Shown one piece after another: positions 35,928 through 44,063 of a DNA stretch of 64,000 nt. This DNA comes from Ewingella sp049889095 (GTDB lineage: Bacteria; Pseudomonadota; Gammaproteobacteria; Enterobacterales; Enterobacteriaceae), in assembly GCA_049889095.1 (NCBI GenBank), contig JBLJFK010000001.1, one strand, 5' to 3'. The translations under genes were made by a program, and so were the position numbers. Each line of letters starts with the position of its first letter. The stretch's first letter is position 1. The notes beneath the pieces were generated by a model, which saw nothing but the letters and a program-made list of their open reading frames with translations, made no database searches and had not been told where the DNA came from.

Positions 35928-36066
35928 AGGAAGTTGGCGACCAAAGATGCGAAGAAATTGGGCGCATCATGCCACCGGCGAATTAAAAGTCAATCAGGTG
36001 AAAACGGGGATAAGCACAAACTGCTGGCCGATGATTCAAATCACTCATCAATGGCGGTGGACAGTA

Positions 36067-36627
36067 CTAGGGGTTTAATAATGATAAATCAATATCACCA
36101 TGATAACAAACGAGTTTGCATTTTCCGCAACCGTTGCAACGGGTACTATCCACGACGGGTTGATTCTGTTGATTAAAAAATATTGCCGTGCGCGGACAGG
36201 CAATTTCGCACATTCGGCACAGGTCATCCAGCCGCCCCAGACAACCGGCAGAAATTGTCGGACGCAACCCAGTGTCCATAACCACCGAGACGTCTAATGC
36301 ACCGGTAGCACAAGAATGTGTACAAGCTCCGCAAAAATCACACTCTGCATAATCAATGGCGAGTTCAGGTTTACCCTCTGCAACAGAAATGATGCCCATC
36401 GGGCAGGCTTCACGACAAGCTCCGCAATCATTACAAGCCTGCAAAAAAAGCGGTTCCGCAATAGCCTGAGGTGGGCGAGCAATCTGTCGCTGTAATAGGC
36501 TGGAGTCCTTTCCCTGCTGTACCGCACGTTGTCCTGATGTCAATAAGCCACGAAAAAGACCGCGGCGGCTCACCGTACGTGAACTCATCCATGCCCGATA
36601 ATAGCCACTGTCGCGAGAATCACTCAT
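36067..36627 (-). CDS. NapF-like ferredoxin-type protein, last gene of the Dms operon
   Basis: The protein has 186 residues with 16 cysteines in four [4Fe-4S]-type groups: 65/68/71/75, 96/99/102/106, 129/137/140/144 and 164/167/170/174. The third is irregular (C-x7-C-x2-C-x3-C), as in NapF. SRRGLFRG (20-27) resembles the NapF N-terminal SRRG motif and a weak twin-arginine motif, but no clear signal peptide core follows. NapF supports maturation of the periplasmic nitrate reductase in the cytoplasm. Here the start overlaps the dmsD stop by one base (TAATG), which ties it to the molybdoenzyme operon. I infer a role in iron-sulphur or cofactor loading of the Dms catalytic subunits. E. coli dms and ynf operons lack such a gene. 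Confidence 0.85.
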   Translation of the reverse strand: MSDSRDSGYYRAWMSSRTVSRRGLFRGLLTSGQRAVQQGKDSSLLQRQIARPPQAIAEPLFLQACNDCGACREACPMGIISVAEGKPELAIDYAECDFCGACTHSCATGALDVSVVMDTGLRPTISAGCLGRLDDLCRMCEIACPRTAIFFNQQNQPVVDSTRCNGCGKCKLVCYHGDIDLSLLNP

Positions 36628-37235
36628 TAGTGATACAACTCACGTTCAATTATTGGCAACGAGCACTGCTCTTGCCAGCCCGTCAAGGTGTGCTGAGCCA
36701 ACTGCGCAATCGCCTGATAAAAAGGATGAACTGCGCGCTGCTCTAGTAATGCCAAATAACGCGAAGACCAGGGAAAGAGATGGATAACTAAAAACGCATC
36801 CAGCAAACCAGGGGAATGATCGGCCAGCCAGGCTGCCATCATTAACATCAAGCCGAAGTGATCCTCGGGTTCCGCTTGTGTCAGGTTCGGTTCAATATCG
36901 TTCTGGCGCATCCATTCGCGCAGTGCCAGAGTTGAATCGCCAAATAGCACACTTTCGCGATCCAGATATACCGATCCCCAGGGCGGTGCGGGTAAAGCAT
37001 AAGGCCCGACAAACAGACGCTGAAAGGCTTCGTCCTCTGACTCACTATATCCTTGACTGCTCGCTAAGAGGGCTACGATCGGTTGCAGATTTTCTGGCTC
37101 GCCATAGGGCCAGTCCTGTTCCCAATCGCTGCTCTGCAACCAGTGGATAAGTGGCTGCCCTTGCTCTGAGCTTGGTGAGAAATACAAGAGCGAACCTAAT
37201 ATTTTACCGGTAGCGATGATGGCTTCTGCTGACAT
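36627..37235 (-). CDS. dmsD: Tat proofreading chaperone DmsD
   Basis: The protein has 202 residues (E. coli 204), a TorD/DmsD family all-helical protein. Family-defining stretches are FQRLFVGPYALPAPPWGSV, DRESVLFGDSTLALR and EPEDHFGLMLMMAAWLA. DmsD binds the twin-arginine leader of DmsA and YnfE/F and holds it until cofactor insertion is complete. In E. coli dmsD is part of the ynfEFGH-dmsD operon, not of dmsABC. Here it follows dmsC by 54 bases and overlaps the NapF-like gene by one base. Confidence 0.95.
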   Translation of the reverse strand: MSAEAIIATGKILGSLLYFSPSSEQGQPLIHWLQSSDWEQDWPYGEPENLQPIVALLASSQGYSESEDEAFQRLFVGPYALPAPPWGSVYLDRESVLFGDSTLALREWMRQNDIEPNLTQAEPEDHFGLMLMMAAWLADHSPGLLDAFLVIHLFPWSSRYLALLEQRAVHPFYQAIAQLAQHTLTGWQEQCSLPIIERELYH

Positions 37236-37289
37236 AATTCACTCATTTTGAAAGCGCGCATTGCCATTAAGCAATACGCGAAGGGAAGA

Positions 37290-38147
37290 TTAACTGCCGA
37301 TCGCCATACCCACGGTCATATGCAGACCATAGAAAACAGCACGGCCAATCAACTCGCCGGCAAACACCAGCACAAAGCCCAACGTAAGGGAAATCAATGC
37401 CGGATGTTTACGCAGGACCAGCGGGCAGATCCAGCAACCGAGTCCCAGCACTACCAGCACCAGGCGCCATAAAGACAATGCACCGTAATCCGGGATCAGA
37501 GCAGAGGCAGACTGAACCGAACTGTTGATCATCGCCAAACTGGTACTTTGCATCATCACCGCTGCGATGCTGGCCATCAGCGCCACAAGGCTGATTATCG
37601 GCAGCAGGCGTAATCTGCGCCCCTCGATATTTGCCATACGCAACAGCAGCGCACCGAGCAGCGGACCACCAATTAATACCGTCAGACCAAAACTCAGCGC
37701 GGTATAGGCGCTATCCCAGGTAGGCACCGTGTCGATTTGATACACACGGCACATGGCATAAATAAAGCCAACGCCTGCCAGCATAGTGATCACCAGCCAG
37801 ATCTTACCCAACGTCTGAGGTATTTTGTTCAGTACGGCCAGCAGCCAATAAATACCGCCCAGCGCGAAGAACAAAGAGCCGCTGCCGATTTCGTTACTCA
37901 ATGCCGAAGCCCCCAGACGATTCAGCGAGTTGAACGCTCTAAGTGGCGAACCGAGATGCAATACTGAAGCAATAAACGCCAGTCCCATCAGCACCCACAG
38001 GCAAAACATCGACAGGTGAATGCGTCGCGCCTCTTCCTGGGTACGTTTACCAAGTAAAGTCAGTGCTAAGACGATAAAACCGCCCACCACACATTGTCCT
38101 AATACGGTAAAGACCATCAAAGGCCATTCGTGCCATCCGTTTCCCAT
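37290..38147 (-). CDS. dmsC: DMSO reductase membrane anchor DmsC
   Basis: The protein has 285 residues (E. coli DmsC 287) and begins MGNGWHEWPLMVFTVLGQC. Eight hydrophobic helices are visible. It anchors DmsAB and oxidises menaquinol; HLGSPLRAFNSLNRLGASALS near residues 60-80 is the family signature. The start at 38147 is chosen because it gives the conserved N-terminus and uses the AAGGAGG inside the last codons of dmsB, one base away. A longer frame from 38171 lies inside dmsB and is not needed. Confidence 0.95.
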   Translation of the reverse strand: MGNGWHEWPLMVFTVLGQCVVGGFIVLALTLLGKRTQEEARRIHLSMFCLWVLMGLAFIASVLHLGSPLRAFNSLNRLGASALSNEIGSGSLFFALGGIYWLLAVLNKIPQTLGKIWLVITMLAGVGFIYAMCRVYQIDTVPTWDSAYTALSFGLTVLIGGPLLGALLLRMANIEGRRLRLLPIISLVALMASIAAVMMQSTSLAMINSSVQSASALIPDYGALSLWRLVLVVLGLGCWICPLVLRKHPALISLTLGFVLVFAGELIGRAVFYGLHMTVGMAIGS

Positions 38148-38148
38148 C

Positions 38149-38766
38149 TTAAACCTCCTTCGGGTTAGCAAGATATCCAGTGGTATCGCCTACAGGGCGG
38201 CAATTTGCATTGGGCTTGATGACAATACTCGGCTTGGTGAAGTGCGCAGCAGGCAGAGGTGCGACCTGCGCCAGCGTGCCATATTTAGCCCGCAACTCCT
38301 CAATAGGTGCCATATCCAACGCACGCAGCGGACAAGAGTCCACGCAAATGGGTTTTTTGCCCTCGGCCACGCGCTCATAGCAGCCATCGCACTTGGTCAT
38401 GTGACCTTTTGCCTCATTATATTGCGGTGCGCCATACGGGCAGGCCATGTGGCAGTAACGACAACCGATGCAGATATCTTCGTTAACCACCACAAAACCG
38501 TCATCGCGTTTATGCATCGCGCCGCTCGGACAAACCTTGGTGCAAGCCGGATCTTCGCAATGGTTGCAGGCAATCGACAAATAGTAGGCAAAAACATTCT
38601 GATGCCAGCCATCGCCATCCTGCTGCCAGTCACCCCCGGCGTATTCGTAGATACGGCGGAAACTGACATCCGGCGTCAAATTTTTGAAATCTTTGCACGC
38701 CAGCTCACAGGTCTTACAACCGGTGCAGCGGCTCGAATCAATATAAAAACCGTATTGGGTTGTCAT
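38149..38766 (-). CDS. dmsB: DMSO reductase iron-sulphur subunit DmsB
   Basis: The protein has 205 residues, as E. coli DmsB, and begins MTTQYGFYIDSSRCTGCKT. Sixteen cysteines form four [4Fe-4S] sites (CTGCKTCELAC, CNHCEDPACTKVCP, CIGCRYCHMACPYG, CDGC with a later C). It carries electrons from DmsC quinol oxidation to DmsA. It has no signal peptide and is exported with DmsA. The ATG follows dmsA by 10 bases and has AGGA 8 bases upstream. Confidence 0.97.
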   Translation of the reverse strand: MTTQYGFYIDSSRCTGCKTCELACKDFKNLTPDVSFRRIYEYAGGDWQQDGDGWHQNVFAYYLSIACNHCEDPACTKVCPSGAMHKRDDGFVVVNEDICIGCRYCHMACPYGAPQYNEAKGHMTKCDGCYERVAEGKKPICVDSCPLRALDMAPIEELRAKYGTLAQVAPLPAAHFTKPSIVIKPNANCRPVGDTTGYLANPKEV

Positions 38767-38776
38767 AATTTATTCC

Positions 38777-41224
38777 TTAAACCTTCGCCACTTGCACAAG
38801 GTTAGTATGAGAAGGATTACCTTTCGCCAGAGGAGAAGGCCGCTGAGAAGTCAGCACGTTAATGCTGCCCGCACGGTCAATTTTTTTACTGTCCGGCGAA
38901 TACCAGGCACCCTCGCCCAGCGCCACCACACCAGGCATCATGCGCGGAGTGACTTTGGCGGCAATCTGAACTTCGCCGCGGTCATTGAAAATACGGATCA
39001 TGTCCCCGTTGGAGATATTGCGGGTCGCTGCATCCAGCGGATTGATCCACATTTCCTGACGGCAGGATGCCTTCAATACGTCAACATTGCCGTAGGTAGA
39101 ATGGGCGCGCGCTTTATAGTGGAAACCAGTCAACTGCAGTGGGAAACTACTGGCCAGCGGATCATCATAGTTTTCAAATCCGGCAGCGTAGATTGGCAAC
39201 GGGTCAATGACGTCATCGGATTCTAATTGCCATGTAGAAGCGATTTCAGCTAAACCGGCAGAATAGATCTCAATTTTCCCCGATGCGGTTTTCAGCGGAT
39301 TAGCCTTAGGATCCTGGCGGAAGGATTTATAGGCAACATGATGCCCTTCGGGATCACGCTGTTTGAAAATACCCTGCTGACGGAAGGTATCGAAGTCTGG
39401 TAATTCAGGGATAGCCTGCATCGATTGCTGATATAAATGACGCATCCACGCTTCCTGAGTGCGTCCTTCGGTAAAGCGCTGTTCTACCCCCATGCGCTTG
39501 GCAATCTCGCTGGTCATGGTGTAGATATTTTTGCATTCAAAACGCGGTTCGATAACCTGATCGGCAAAAATGACATAAGCCATGTTGCCTGCCGAAGCAT
39601 CCAGACAGAAGTCCATCTGTTCTGAGGCGGTACAATCGGGCAAGACGATGTCGGCATATTTAGCTGACGAAGTCATGTGGTTGTCGATCACAACAATCAT
39701 CTCGCACTGTTTGTCATCCTGTAGGATGTCATGAGTACGATTGATATCAGAATGCTGGTTAATCAGGCAATTACCTGCGTAGTTCCATATAAACTTGATA
39801 GGTACATCGAGTTTATCCTTACCACGTACGCCATCACGCGTGGCGGTCATTTCAGTCGCACGGACAATAGCGTCGGTCCACATAAACATTGAGATACTGG
39901 TCTCAACCGGATTTTCCAGGGTCGGCATACGCACAAACGGCAGCTCATAAGACCCTTCACGCGCGCCGGAGTTACCCCCATTAATACCTACGTTGCCGGT
40001 TAAGATCGCCAGCATAGCAATAGCGCGGGTGGCAATTTCACCGTTAGCATGGCGCTGCGGGCCCCAGCCTTGAGAAATATACGCGGGTTTGGCTTGTCCA
40101 ATTTCGCGACCAAGCTTGACGATTTTATCGGCTGCAATACCGGTTATTTTTGCTGCCCACGCAGGGGTTTTAGCCGTAGCGTCGTCACCATCCCCCAAAA
40201 TGTAGGCTTTATAATGGCCATTGATTGGCGCACCAGCAGGCATCGTTTTCTCGTCATAACCAACGCAATACTTGTCGAGGAAAGGCTGGTCGACGAGATT
40301 CTCGGTGATCATCACATAAGCCAATGCTGCAGCCAGAGCACCGTCAGTTCCGGGCCGGATTGGCAGCCACTCATCTTCACGTCCAGCACCGGTATCTGTA
40401 TAACGCGGGTCGATGATAATCATCCGCGCATTAGATTTCTGACGTGCCTGTTCGACGTAATAGGTTACGCCACCGCCGCTCATGCGCGTTTCACCTGGGT
40501 TATTACCAAACAGCACCACTAACTTACTGTTTTCGATATCTGACGGGCTATTGCCATCAGCCCAGCCGCCATAGGTATAGTTCAGACCTGCAGCAATTTG
40601 TGCAGAGCTGTAGTCACCATAGTGATTGAGATACCCCCCGCAGCAATTCATCAGGCGGGCGATCAACGTAGAACCTGGTGGCCATGAGCGAGTCATGGTG
40701 CCACCAAGAGTACCGGTGCCATAATTGAGATAGATGGCCTCGTTGCCATATTGGCCGATGATCTTTTTCATGCTGCCAGCAATAGTGTCAAACGCTTCCT
40801 CCCAACTGATGCGTTTGAATTTTCCTTCACCACGCGCACCGACGCGCTTCATCGGATATTTAAGCCTGTCAGGGTTGTAAACCCGGCGACGCATCGAACG
40901 GCCACGCAGGCAGGCACGGACCTGATGCAGCCCTTCGTAGTTATCATCACCGGTATTGTCGGTTTCGACGTAGCGGATTTCACCATCAACGACATGCATT
41001 CTCAGCGGACAGCGGCTACCACAGTTGACGGTACAGGCACTCCATACCACTTTTTCGTTAGCTAATGGCTTACCGGCCGGCATTTCGGCGGCCTGAATCT
41101 TGCGAAATGGCAAAGAAACCCCGCCAGCTGCTGCCGCTAAACCAACCAAGGCAGAACTTTTCATCAACGTACGGCGGCTGATACCTTTGTCGCCTGTTGA
41201 TTTCCCTTGTTTATGAATTGACAT
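38777..41224 (-). CDS. dmsA: DMSO reductase catalytic subunit DmsA (Mo-bisMGD)
   Basis: The protein has 815 residues. The Tat leader carries SRRTLMK at 16-22. The mature part starts with the [4Fe-4S] site CTVNCGSRC (64-72) and RACLRGRS, then the molybdopterin-guanine-dinucleotide domains, with GDYSSAQIA the likely Mo-serine region. Stretches such as IYLNYGTGTLGGTMTRSW are those of E. coli DmsA rather than YnfF. It reduces DMSO and other S- or N-oxides. It lies between a YnfE-like paralogue upstream (94 bases) and dmsB. Which oxides it prefers cannot be read from sequence. Confidence 0.95.
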   Translation of the reverse strand: MSIHKQGKSTGDKGISRRTLMKSSALVGLAAAAGGVSLPFRKIQAAEMPAGKPLANEKVVWSACTVNCGSRCPLRMHVVDGEIRYVETDNTGDDNYEGLHQVRACLRGRSMRRRVYNPDRLKYPMKRVGARGEGKFKRISWEEAFDTIAGSMKKIIGQYGNEAIYLNYGTGTLGGTMTRSWPPGSTLIARLMNCCGGYLNHYGDYSSAQIAAGLNYTYGGWADGNSPSDIENSKLVVLFGNNPGETRMSGGGVTYYVEQARQKSNARMIIIDPRYTDTGAGREDEWLPIRPGTDGALAAALAYVMITENLVDQPFLDKYCVGYDEKTMPAGAPINGHYKAYILGDGDDATAKTPAWAAKITGIAADKIVKLGREIGQAKPAYISQGWGPQRHANGEIATRAIAMLAILTGNVGINGGNSGAREGSYELPFVRMPTLENPVETSISMFMWTDAIVRATEMTATRDGVRGKDKLDVPIKFIWNYAGNCLINQHSDINRTHDILQDDKQCEMIVVIDNHMTSSAKYADIVLPDCTASEQMDFCLDASAGNMAYVIFADQVIEPRFECKNIYTMTSEIAKRMGVEQRFTEGRTQEAWMRHLYQQSMQAIPELPDFDTFRQQGIFKQRDPEGHHVAYKSFRQDPKANPLKTASGKIEIYSAGLAEIASTWQLESDDVIDPLPIYAAGFENYDDPLASSFPLQLTGFHYKARAHSTYGNVDVLKASCRQEMWINPLDAATRNISNGDMIRIFNDRGEVQIAAKVTPRMMPGVVALGEGAWYSPDSKKIDRAGSINVLTSQRPSPLAKGNPSHTNLVQVAKV
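41136..41181 (-). repeat. Near-identical Tat-leader segment (copy in dmsA)
   Basis: This 46-base segment of dmsA matches 43684-43729 in the ynfE-like gene with only two differences (44 of 46). It encodes SRRTLMKSSALVGLA and its flanks. The surrounding coding sequence of the two paralogues is clearly less similar, so the match suggests gene conversion or selection for one shared leader. Confidence 0.8.
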
Positions 41225-41318
41225 AACATGCTCCTAAATTCCCCTCGGACAAATGAATGGGGATCAAACATTGAGGTACTGCTTTTATGGGAAACGGATC
41301 AGATCGTCCGCGCCTCGT

Positions 41319-43772
41319 CTACATTTTTTCTATTTGAATTAAATTGGTGTGTTGCGGATTGCCTTTCGCCAGCGGAGATGCCCGCTGCGTAGTAAGCGTG
41401 TTCATACAGGCCCCATGGTCGACGCGATCTCCCTTCATATCGGCCTGATGCCAAGCTCCCTGCCCCATCGCCACGACGCCTGGCATGATCCTCGGTGTCA
41501 CTTTGGCCGCGACACGAACTTCTCCACGCCCGTTGAATACTTTCACTTTATCGCCGTTTTCGATGCCACGGCTCTGTGCATCGAGCGGATTGATCCACAC
41601 TTCCTGACGGCAGGCAGCTTGCAAAATATCGATGTTGCCGTAAGTAGAGTGTGTGCGGGCTTTATAGTGGAAACCGAACATCTGTAATGGATACTGGTGA
41701 CGTAATGGGTCATCCCAGCCTTCGAAGGTCGATGCGTACACGGGCAACGGGCTGATGATTTCGTCTTTTTCCAGCTCCCACTGAGAAGCTATTTCAGCCA
41801 GCGCGGCAGAATAAATCTCGATTTTACCCGACGGCGTTTTCAGCGGGTTAGCTTGCGGATCTTGGCGGAATTTTTTGTAGGCAATAAAATGCCCGTCTGG
41901 ATCTTTGCGTTTGTAGATACCCATCTTACGCAGTTCTTCATATGCCGGAAGCGCCGGATCTTTGATCAGCATTTTGGCGTATAAGTACTGTAACCATTCC
42001 CGCTGGGTGCGGTTTTCAGTGAACTTCTGATAAACGTCTGGCCCGAGACGGCGGGCAACTTCGCTCATCGTTTCGTAGATACCTTTACGTTCGAATTTAG
42101 CTGTGGTCGCTGGCTGAATAAAAATCAAATAACCCATATTCCCGGCATAATCATTGGGAATAATGTCTTCTTGCTCGATAGTCATCAGGTCTGGCAGCAG
42201 AATATCGGCATATTTCGCCGAGGAGGTCATGAAGTTTTCCAGCACCACGATCATCTCGCACTGAGAGTCATCCTGCAGAATGTCATGAGTGCGATTAATA
42301 TCAGAGTGCTGGTTGGTGATGGTGTTACCGGCATAATTCCAGATGAACTTAATCGGTACATCCAATTTATCTTTGCCGCGTACACCATCTTTTTTCGCGG
42401 TCATTTCACGGCCACGAGCAATCGCGTCGGTCCAACTGAAACAAGAGATCTGCGTTTTCACCGGGTTAGTGAGTACAGGCATACGTTCAATAGTGATGGT
42501 GTAAGTCGATTCACGCGCCCCGCTGTTGCCGCCGCTGACACCGACATTCCCGGTGAGGATTGGCAGCATGGCGATCGCCCGCGATGTCAGCTCACCATTG
42601 GCCTGACGCTGAGGCCCCCAACCCTGAGAAATATAGGCAGGTTTTGACTGACCAATTTCACGGGCCAATTTGATGATGCGGTCAACTGGAATACCAGTGA
42701 TGCCCGATGCCCACTGTGGCGTTTTGACGGTGGCATCGTCACCTTGCCCGAGGATATAAGCTTTGTAGTGGCCGTTAGCCGGTGCCCCGACAGGCTGTGT
42801 TTTTTCGTCATAACCGATGCAGTAGGTATCAAGGAAAGCCTGATCCACCAGATTCTCGGTGATTAAGACATGCGCGAGGCCAGCGACCAGCGCAGCGTCG
42901 GTGCCGGGCCGGATTGGGATCCACTCATCTTCACGACCTGCAGCCGTGTCGGTATAACGCGGATCAATCACAATCAAGCGGGCATTCGAGTGTTCACGAG
43001 CCTGCTCGAGGTAGTAAGTGATGCCGCCGCCACTCATGCGGGTTTCTGCCGGGTTATTCCCAAACAGTACCACCAGTTTGCTGTTTTCAATGTCGGAGGT
43101 ACTGTTGCCATCGTTGCTGCCATAAGTGTAAGGCATGGCGCAACTTATTTGTGCGGTGCTATAAGTGCCGTAGTGGCTGAGGAAACCGCCGTAGCAGTTC
43201 ATCAGACGGGCAACTAGCGAGGCATAAGGTGAAGATCGGGTAATATTGCCGCCCACCACGCCCGAGGTATAGTTGATATAAACCGCTTCATTGCCATATT
43301 TGTCGACGATGCGTTTGAGATTATTGGCAATCTCGTCGAATGCCTCTTCCCAACTGATGCGTTTGAATTTACCTTCGCCACGTTTGCCTACCCGTTTCAT
43401 CGGATAGTTAAGCCGTTCAGGATGATTCATGCGGCGGCGGATGGAACGCCCCCGCAGACAGGCGCGAACCTGATGGTGACCGTATTCGTCATGCCCGGTG
43501 TTGTCCGTCTCAACCCAATAGACTTCATTATCACGAACGTGTAAACGCAGGGCACACCGACTGCCGCAGTTAACAGAGCAGGCTCCCCAGACCACACTGT
43601 CTTCACTGATCTTCGTCTCAGGTGATAACGTATCAGCCATGACCTTACGGCTGAAAGGCAGAAAAATGCTGCCTGCTGCAGTTGCTAAACCGACCAAGGC
43701 AGAACTTTTCATCAATGTACGGCGGCTGACGCCTGTCATTCCGGCAGAGGATGATATTTTCTTTTCTGACAT
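41319..43772 (-). CDS. ynfE: YnfE-type Mo-bisMGD oxidoreductase, second DmsA paralogue
   Basis: The protein has 817 residues. The Tat leader has SRRTLMK at 16-22. The mature part carries CSVNCGSRCAL, RACLRGRSIRRR and YSTAQISCAMPYTYGSNDG, a stretch shared with E. coli YnfE rather than DmsA. YnfE is a DmsA paralogue of the Tat-exported DMSO reductase family, reported to reduce selenate. It is the first gene of the operon, with GGAG 7 bases before the ATG and a candidate FNR promoter upstream. There is no separate YnfG or YnfH here, so it presumably shares DmsB, DmsC and DmsD with DmsA. The symbol is by resemblance. Confidence 0.85.
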   Translation of the reverse strand: MSEKKISSSAGMTGVSRRTLMKSSALVGLATAAGSIFLPFSRKVMADTLSPETKISEDSVVWGACSVNCGSRCALRLHVRDNEVYWVETDNTGHDEYGHHQVRACLRGRSIRRRMNHPERLNYPMKRVGKRGEGKFKRISWEEAFDEIANNLKRIVDKYGNEAVYINYTSGVVGGNITRSSPYASLVARLMNCYGGFLSHYGTYSTAQISCAMPYTYGSNDGNSTSDIENSKLVVLFGNNPAETRMSGGGITYYLEQAREHSNARLIVIDPRYTDTAAGREDEWIPIRPGTDAALVAGLAHVLITENLVDQAFLDTYCIGYDEKTQPVGAPANGHYKAYILGQGDDATVKTPQWASGITGIPVDRIIKLAREIGQSKPAYISQGWGPQRQANGELTSRAIAMLPILTGNVGVSGGNSGARESTYTITIERMPVLTNPVKTQISCFSWTDAIARGREMTAKKDGVRGKDKLDVPIKFIWNYAGNTITNQHSDINRTHDILQDDSQCEMIVVLENFMTSSAKYADILLPDLMTIEQEDIIPNDYAGNMGYLIFIQPATTAKFERKGIYETMSEVARRLGPDVYQKFTENRTQREWLQYLYAKMLIKDPALPAYEELRKMGIYKRKDPDGHFIAYKKFRQDPQANPLKTPSGKIEIYSAALAEIASQWELEKDEIISPLPVYASTFEGWDDPLRHQYPLQMFGFHYKARTHSTYGNIDILQAACRQEVWINPLDAQSRGIENGDKVKVFNGRGEVRVAAKVTPRIMPGVVAMGQGAWHQADMKGDRVDHGACMNTLTTQRASPLAKGNPQHTNLIQIEKM
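43684..43729 (-). repeat. Near-identical Tat-leader segment (copy in the ynfE-like gene)
   Basis: Partner of the 41136-41181 segment, in the same orientation and the same place relative to the start codon. The two differences are at single positions (A/G and C/T). Confidence 0.8.
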
Positions 43773-43900
43773 GTTCTGGCTCCGCTAATCAACCTGATCA
43801 CCCGGCGTTCCTAAAAGGCCAACACAGCAGCGAGTTATCGTTAAGTTGAGTGGGCCAGAAAAGCGATATTAAGAGAAAGTCGCAAGATACCCACTCAGAT

Positions 43901-43948
43901 AGAGTGGATATTACTCATTAAGGGTTAGATAACTTTGTTTACTATCAA
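43901..43948 (-). promoter_or_regulatory. Candidate FNR promoter of the Dms operon
   Basis: On the minus strand TTGATAGTAAACAA (43948-43935) matches the FNR consensus TTGAT-N4-ATCAA with one mismatch. TAATAT (43913-43908) is a plausible -10, giving a start near 43901, about 40 bases from the FNR centre. A small CCACTC/GAGTGG hairpin (43891-43907) lies just at and after the start. The leader to the ATG would be about 130 bases. Anaerobic FNR control is known for dms and ynf operons of E. coli. Confidence 0.6.
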
Positions 43949-44007
43949 AGAAGGAGGGATTGAACCAGAGCAAACAGTAGATCCATCGTACAGATCGCGA
44001 TTTTACC

Positions 44008-44035
44008 CATAAAAAAAGCGCCCGCAGGCGCCCTA
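44008..44035 (-). terminator. Terminator after serS
   Basis: On the minus strand GCGCC pairs with GGCGC around TGCG and a run of seven T follows. It lies 29 bases after the serS stop. Confidence 0.8.
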
Positions 44036-44063
44036 TCGCTATATTATAAAATACATAGCGCTT

